Under the pieces are notes generated by a model. That model saw nothing but the letters and a program-made list of their open reading frames with translations. It searched no databases and was not told the origin of the DNA. From an uncultured Lachnospiraceae bacterium (lineage in GTDB: Bacteria > Bacillota > Clostridia > Lachnospirales > Lachnospiraceae), in NCBI GenBank assembly GCA_910579225.1, contig CAJTTI010000030.1:17253-36718 (forward strand): DNA of 19,466 nt, in the 5' to 3' direction. The stretch's first letter is position 1. Each line of letters opens with the position of its first letter. Shown one piece after another: positions 15,910 through 19,466 of this stretch. The position numbers and the translations under genes are program-made.

Positions 15910-17598
15910 TTATTCTTTTTTTATTGTAAGGTATTTTAAAAAGCGTGACGGTACGCTTGTAAGTTCTTCAAAAGTACCTCGTTCAATAATCTCTCCATTT
16001 TCCATATAAATAATATTATCGTATAATTCTAACAGTTCTTTTTTCAAATTATGAGTAATGGTAATGATTGTCAAGCCCTCTATCTTTAACAAATGATTTT
16101 CAATGTCATAGGCTGTCTGCATATCAATAGCAGAAGTACCCTCATCTAATATCAGAATGGGTTTGTTTCTTATTAAAGCACGTGCTACTGCAATCCTTTG
16201 CTTTTGTCCTCCTGAAAGATTAGAGCCGTTTTCTCCTGCTTCATAGAGTAACCCCTCTGGAAGTTTTTCGATAACGTCATTTAAACCACTGGCTTTTACA
16301 GCCTTATCTATGGACTCTTTGGAATAGTCTTCATGTAGGCAAATATTATCGTAGACACTCTCATTAAACATATAGATATTTTGGTGAATGATAGAAGATA
16401 GTTGAACAATATCATTTTCATTCATCATATTTAAGTCGGTATTGTCATAAAGGATTTTTCCGCTATATTCGGTGTAATATCCAGCCAAGAGTTTCACTAA
16501 GGTTGTTTTCCCACAACCACTTTTTCCTACGATTACATATTTTTTTCCTTTTTCAATATGAAGATTTATCTTGTCTAAAACTCTGTTTTGTTTCTCATAA
16601 GCAAAAGATAAATTGCTGATGGAAACAACGCTGTTAAATGTAGCTGACTGCTTTTTTGGTACTTCATTCAATTCATATTTGGATAATACTGTAAGCTTTT
16701 CTATAATCGGTTGTATGCTTTTGATTTTTGGTATATTCGTAAATATCATAATCAACGGATTAGCTAGATTACTGCTTACTTGTACCATACCCAACAGAGT
16801 TCCCACAGTTATACGCTCTGTAATGATAAAATAGGCAGATAGAAACAGAACAACTATTTGAACCATGAGTGCAAGAAAGGAAGATAAGCCCTCATTCAAT
16901 GCAAATAATTTGTCAACACTATATTTAGTATGGATTGTATCACTATTTTCTTTATCGAATTTTTGTATTACATATTGTTTCATCGAATAAGATTTAATAA
17001 TTTCAAATCCAGATAAAATATCTTTTAATTTGGTTGTAAAATCTGCTAATTGTGAAGAAAGTGTATTTTGCCTTTTTTCCAACTCTTTACCTAATAGACT
17101 TGGAACAAGAAACATCAAAGTAATTGCAACAAATACAACGATAGTTACAATAACATCAAAATAAATCATCAATACAAAGGAAGAAATAAAAATAACAGTA
17201 TATTGAACTACTTCAAAGAATGGGAGTAAAAAGTTATCTTCTATCATTTTTACGTCATTTGTAATAATGGATAGATAATCGGCAGTATTCCTTTTTCCGA
17301 AATCTCCCATACTTTGACTAACTATCCCTTTAAATACATCAGTTCGAATTTGCTTAATGATTTTGCAAGTAATCCTTTTGCTAAGCAAGGATTGAAGATA
17401 TAGAAAAATTCCCAGCATAACAAAATAAAAAATGGAGAACAAAACCATTGGAATAAATTGTTGCATATTCTTTTCCACAGCTATGTCTAATAATTTCTGT
17501 AAGAGTACAGCCATAAATACATACCCTAGGGAAGCAATTATGCTTGTTAAAATAGTGAAAAGAAGTAATACCTTGTTTTGTTTCATGTATATTTTCAT
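15910..17598 (-). CDS. Half-size ABC exporter (membrane domain fused to ATPase domain)
   Basis: The 562-residue protein has an N-terminal membrane domain of about six hydrophobic segments (roughly 10-290) and a C-terminal ABC domain. Motifs: Walker A GKSGCGKTT (about 357-365), a Q-loop region at IIHQNIYMFNESV, signature LSGGQKQR (about 456-463), Walker B ILILDE (about 480), a DEGTSAID D-loop region (Gly where most exporters have Ala or Pro), and the switch His in TITHN. All ATPase residues are present. Exporters of this build work as dimers; no second half-transporter is seen here, so a homodimer is likely. The ATG at 17598 is preferred over 17616 because AAGGAGG lies five bases upstream. The substrate is unknown: drugs, peptides or lipids are all possible. 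A TetR gene lies just upstream, so it is probably inducible. Confidence 0.88.
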   Translation of the reverse strand: MKIYMKQNKVLLLFTILTSIIASLGYVFMAVLLQKLLDIAVEKNMQQFIPMVLFSIFYFVMLGIFLYLQSLLSKRITCKIIKQIRTDVFKGIVSQSMGDFGKRNTADYLSIITNDVKMIEDNFLLPFFEVVQYTVIFISSFVLMIYFDVIVTIVVFVAITLMFLVPSLLGKELEKRQNTLSSQLADFTTKLKDILSGFEIIKSYSMKQYVIQKFDKENSDTIHTKYSVDKLFALNEGLSSFLALMVQIVVLFLSAYFIITERITVGTLLGMVQVSSNLANPLIMIFTNIPKIKSIQPIIEKLTVLSKYELNEVPKKQSATFNSVVSISNLSFAYEKQNRVLDKINLHIEKGKKYVIVGKSGCGKTTLVKLLAGYYTEYSGKILYDNTDLNMMNENDIVQLSSIIHQNIYMFNESVYDNICLHEDYSKESIDKAVKASGLNDVIEKLPEGLLYEAGENGSNLSGGQKQRIAVARALIRNKPILILDEGTSAIDMQTAYDIENHLLKIEGLTIITITHNLKKELLELYDNIIYMENGEIIERGTFEELTSVPSRFLKYLTIKKE

Positions 17599-17616
17599 AA
17601 AATCCTCCTTAATCAT

Positions 17617-17645
17617 AATTATACATGGTGTATGTATGTATAATT
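17617..17645. promoter_or_regulatory. Palindromic operator and -10 region upstream of the ABC exporter
   Basis: AATTATACAT (17617-17626) and ATGTATAATT (17636-17645) are perfect 10-bp inverted copies around a 9-base centre, the size expected of a TetR-family site. Read on -, the arm nearest the gene contains a perfect TATAAT (17623-17618), but the matching -35 is weak. Repressor binding would block this promoter. The gene could also be reached by read-through from tetR, since no terminator is visible between them. Confidence 0.55.
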
Positions 17646-17682
17646 CTAAAAATAAAATTGCCTTTCGACAATCTTATTTTTG

Positions 17683-18306
17683 CTAAGCGTTTTCCTTACA
17701 TAATCTAACTACTTCATCATCAATTATCGGAAGCCCCAAATTATCCATGATTTTTTTAATCATTAAAAATTTTTCCCATGCTTCATCTTCTGTCACCATA
17801 TATATGGTGGGTATTGACCAAAAGTTAGTTAAAAGGACAAATAACTCTGCTAATAGTCTTGAATGTTTTGTTTGTATAGAACCGTCTTTTATTCCTTCTT
17901 CTATTAGTTCTTGATACATAGGAACTAGCTCTTTGTTACTTTCTATCAATTTCTTTAAAAAAGCAGGACTTTCCATAAGCTGCATAGAAGCAATGCTTAA
18001 TTTATGGTGTTCTGTATCATCAAAAGATGTCTTCATAACAAATTTTAGTTTTTCTAAACCATTTAGCTCTTTATGTTGTTTTGCCTTTTCAAAAGGATTT
18101 ATTTCATCAAAAAGTTTTTCGCATAACGCTTCAAATACTTCCTCTTTGGACTTAAAGTGATGATAAAAAGCACCTCTTGTTAAGCCTCCCATTTCTGCTA
18201 TAATGTCTAATACTGTTGTTTCTTCATAACCTTTTTCTAAAAACAATTTTAAAGAAGCATCTAAAATTTTTTGAATAGTTTCTTCAGGATATTTATTACG
18301 TGGCAA
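17683..18306 (-). CDS. TetR/AcrR family transcriptional regulator
   Basis: The 207-residue protein has the TetR N-terminal DNA-binding domain: YPEETIQKILDASLKLFLEK, then TTVLDIIAEMGGLTRGAFYHHFKSKEEVFEAL shortened here to its key block GLTRGAFYHHFKSKEEVF (about 43-60). The remaining 140 residues are helical and variable, as expected of the ligand pocket. The start codon is TTG at 18306, supported by GAGGAGG seven bases upstream and by the family's typical N-terminus; no ATG fits better. It lies 84 bases before the ABC exporter on the same strand and probably represses both itself and the exporter, because similar palindromic sequences precede each gene. The inducer is unknown. Confidence 0.88.
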   Translation of the reverse strand: MPRNKYPEETIQKILDASLKLFLEKGYEETTVLDIIAEMGGLTRGAFYHHFKSKEEVFEALCEKLFDEINPFEKAKQHKELNGLEKLKFVMKTSFDDTEHHKLSIASMQLMESPAFLKKLIESNKELVPMYQELIEEGIKDGSIQTKHSRLLAELFVLLTNFWSIPTIYMVTEDEAWEKFLMIKKIMDNLGLPIIDDEVVRLCKENA

Positions 18307-18320
18307 TCTTGCACCTCCTC

Positions 18321-18371
18321 ATACATACACTTTACACGTATACATTATCATGCAGTATGCACGTATGTCAA
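18321..18371 (-). promoter_or_regulatory. Promoter and operator region of the tetR gene
   Basis: On -, a perfect TTGACA (18371-18366) is followed after 16 bases by GATAAT (18349-18344). Imperfect inverted sequences around CGTATAC and GTATGCACG overlap the spacer and -10 box. The motif ATACATACAC (18321-18330) recurs on - inside the operator before the ABC gene, which suggests one regulator for both sites. Confidence 0.65.
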
Positions 18372-18435
18372 TATTTTTTTGTTCAATGCAACATTCTTAT
18401 TCTTTATTCCTCTTGATTACCTCAAAACAGTAAAG

Positions 18436-18497
18436 AAAAAGTCCTGTCAAGAGCCTTGCCACCGTAGGTGGTGCTTGCACTCTTGATCGGACTTTTT
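18436..18497. terminator. Strong bidirectional terminator between the XRE and tetR genes
   Basis: A long, nearly symmetric hairpin: AAAAAGTCC (18436-18444) pairs with GGACTTTTT (18489-18497), TCAAGAG (18447-18453) with CTCTTGA (18480-18486), and CCACC (18459-18463) with GGTGG (18467-18471) around a GTA loop. T-runs follow on both strands. It lies 32 bases after the XRE stop codon, so it separates XRE transcription from the tetR-exporter unit. Confidence 0.85.
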
Positions 18498-18528
18498 GTT
18501 TGCTGTATCTTCTGTGAGAGGATAAAGG

Positions 18529-19113
18529 CTATTCATCTTCATCATCAAAATTCATATTTACGATAACCTTGCCTTTGCCGAATGGAACATAAGGGTTCAT
18601 GTGCTTGTGTCCCTCAGTGCTTTCCCCGAACATATCAAGGCTGTAAAACTCATCATAGCGGTCTAAAATCTTCTGAAATTTCAAATGCTGGACAAACTCT
18701 TTGATTGGGTAAAGGTCAGACGCTGTGATGTCTTTGCCATTGATGTAATCCGTGATATACTCCCGTAACTGCTCTAATTCATAGTCCAGCCATTCTTCCT
18801 CGCTGTCAAAGAAGTTATCATAATGACCGTGTTTCAATTCAGCGTTTAATCGTTCTTCCCCTCTGACAAACTGACAGACTTCTTTCTCTATGTGAGAAGC
18901 AAATTTCCATGTGCCTGACAGCATTTCATTCGGTGCAACTTCTAACACCGCCATTATCTTTTCCAGCGTTTCAAAAGTAGGATAATTCACACCTCTTTCA
19001 ATCTTGGAAAGGCTTTGTAGGTTGATACCGATAGCGTCAGCAAGTTCTTGCTGTTTCATTCCCTTTAGTTTTCTGACCGTCTGTATATTTTGTCCCAAAT
19101 GCTTATAATTCAT
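18529..19113 (-). CDS. XRE-family helix-turn-helix regulator
   Basis: The 194-residue protein begins with an HTH_3 domain (about 3-60: LGQNIQTVRKLKGMKQQELADAI without its middle, then LQSLSKIERGVNYPTFETLEKI), the fold of phage and transposon repressors. The rest is rich in Glu, Asp and aromatic residues (FDSEEEWLDYELEQLREYI; DLYPIKEFVQHLKFQKIL) and ends in a very acidic tail, DDEDE. I do not recognise this C-terminal part. The ATG at 19113 is chosen since AAAGGAG lies upstream and the HTH starts right away; an in-frame GTG at 19137 would place that site inside the gene. A palindrome over its promoter suggests autoregulation. It may hold the repressor role that Orf9 plays in Tn916, though Orf9 is encoded in the opposite orientation to the sigma gene and here both are on -. 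Confidence 0.8.
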   Translation of the reverse strand: MNYKHLGQNIQTVRKLKGMKQQELADAIGINLQSLSKIERGVNYPTFETLEKIMAVLEVAPNEMLSGTWKFASHIEKEVCQFVRGEERLNAELKHGHYDNFFDSEEEWLDYELEQLREYITDYINGKDITASDLYPIKEFVQHLKFQKILDRYDEFYSLDMFGESTEGHKHMNPYVPFGKGKVIVNMNFDDEDE

Positions 19114-19148
19114 GGAATATCTTCTCCTTTCAATCACTTTATAAGCCT

Positions 19149-19177
19149 ATCATACTTATTATTTTTGAAAAAGTCAA
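19149..19177 (-). promoter_or_regulatory. Promoter of the XRE regulator gene
   Basis: On -, TTGACT (19177-19172), a 17-base spacer and TATGAT (19154-19149) form a near-consensus promoter, 35 bases before the start codon. Its -35 box overlaps the left arm of the palindrome at 19173-19192. Confidence 0.7.
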
Positions 19178-19192
19178 GAAAAAGTTCTTGAC
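19173..19192. promoter_or_regulatory. Perfect palindromic operator between two divergent promoters
   Basis: GTCAAGAA (19173-19180) and TTCTTGAC (19185-19192) are exact inverted copies with a 4-base centre. The left arm covers the -35 box of the leftward XRE promoter and the right arm covers the -35 box of the rightward promoter at 19188-19216. A dimeric repressor, most simply the XRE protein itself, could control both. Confidence 0.7.
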
Positions 19193-19216
19193 AAGTAATT
19201 CTATTGGCGTTATTAT
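19188..19216 (+). promoter_or_regulatory. Strong rightward promoter divergent from the XRE gene
   Basis: TTGACA (19188-19193) and TATTAT (19211-19216) are separated by exactly 17 bases. Transcription would start near 19223 and run out of the window through the hairpin-rich stretch. No coding gene of convincing size begins on + before the edge. Confidence 0.65.
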
Positions 19217-19222
19217 CATAGC

Positions 19223-19466
19223 AGATAGAGTGATTAAGCACACTAGGGTCAATCACACGCTTGAGTAAGCATTTAAAGAAGATATTTTCACTTTGACAGC
19301 ATGAATGAGCATGGACTGTCAGACTGAAAATCGTGGTTTCCAAAAAGGGCTGGCTGGACGGGGCACGTCCCCCAGACGTGTTTCGGACAGACAGTTCCTT
19401 TTGGAAAGGCAACGCCGTAGGCGTTGGGCAAGGGCGTATATGTAACACCGCCCTGCGTATACATGT
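19223..19466 (+). other. Gene-free, hairpin-rich stretch, possible structured leader RNA (runs off the edge)
   Basis: No gene is supported here on either strand. A chain of inverted repeats is seen: GTGATT/AATCAC (19230-19256); TGACAG-CATG/CATG-ga-CTGTCA (19294-19321); a long imperfect stem TTTCCAAAA-GG-CTG-CTG against CAG-CAG-CC-TTTTGGAAA (19337-19407) with an inner CACGTC/GACGTG pair; AACGCC/GGCGTT with a 3-base loop (19411-19425); and GGGCG/CGCCC (19432-19453). The part after about 19335 is much richer in GC than the preceding element genes. It could be the 5' leader of a + transcript, or part of a transfer origin or replication signal; sequence alone does not decide. Confidence 0.5.

Noticed and set aside
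19301..19327. A possible 8-codon leader peptide (MNEHGLSD) in the hairpin region
   Set aside because: No ribosome binding site precedes it and such short frames are common by chance; noted only because it lies inside a hairpin, as attenuator leaders do.
19134..19448. A 104-codon open frame on - at the right edge
   Set aside because: It covers the divergent promoters, the palindrome and the hairpins, has no ribosome site, and its composition resembles no protein family I know.
1..19466. CRISPR arrays, tRNA or rRNA genes, and insertion-sequence transposases
   Set aside because: I found no regularly spaced repeats, no tRNA-like cloverleaf with the conserved T-loop sequence, no rRNA segment and no transposase frame.

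Overview
The window looks like a chromosomal segment of a spore-forming, anaerobic Firmicute, most likely a Lachnospiraceae-type Clostridium relative. This rests on the complete addB-addA pair, a spore SASP-type gene, a zinc-dependent phospholipase C-like gene beside larE and tcdA, strong AGGAGG-type ribosome binding sites and moderate GC. The assignment is from gene content only; no 16S or database evidence was available.

Layout. (1) Positions 1-3212 hold the 3' part of an acidic coiled-coil protein with a CbbX-like AAA+ domain, then an ABC-F ATPase of Uup type, both on +. (2) A promoter-like site near 3279 precedes a tightly spaced + strand cluster, 3332-12486: a zinc-dependent phospholipase C-like protein, LarE (sulfur insertase, three-cysteine type), TcdA (tRNA ct6A dehydratase), AddB and AddA (double-strand-break resection helicase-nuclease). 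(3) An RlmI-type 23S rRNA methyltransferase lies convergent on -, followed by a divergent small spore-protein gene on + with a sigma-G-like promoter, and a HTH regulator on - with its own terminator.

(4) At about 14850 the base composition becomes strongly AT-rich and the gene style changes. From there to the right edge all genes are on - and belong to a Tn916-type integrative element: a HTH_16 (Orf8-like) protein and a sigma-70-like (Orf7-like) protein in one operon, a TetR-regulated single half-size ABC exporter that looks like cargo, and an XRE regulator. The element-chromosome junction probably lies in 14850-15011, where two tandem 11-bp repeats resemble Tn916 Int arm-binding sites. No xis or int gene lies between the Orf8-like gene and this end, where they normally sit, so the element may be stranded or keep its recombinase elsewhere.

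(5) The regulatory DNA of the element is its most interesting part. The XRE gene is divergent from a strong + strand promoter, and a perfect palindrome overlaps both -35 boxes, giving a phage-like repressor switch. The + transcript it would make starts with a series of hairpins that runs off the window (19294-19466). The sigma operon has three phased copies of a CCGTTT motif, and the TetR and ABC genes each have a palindromic upstream region sharing an ATACATACAC motif.
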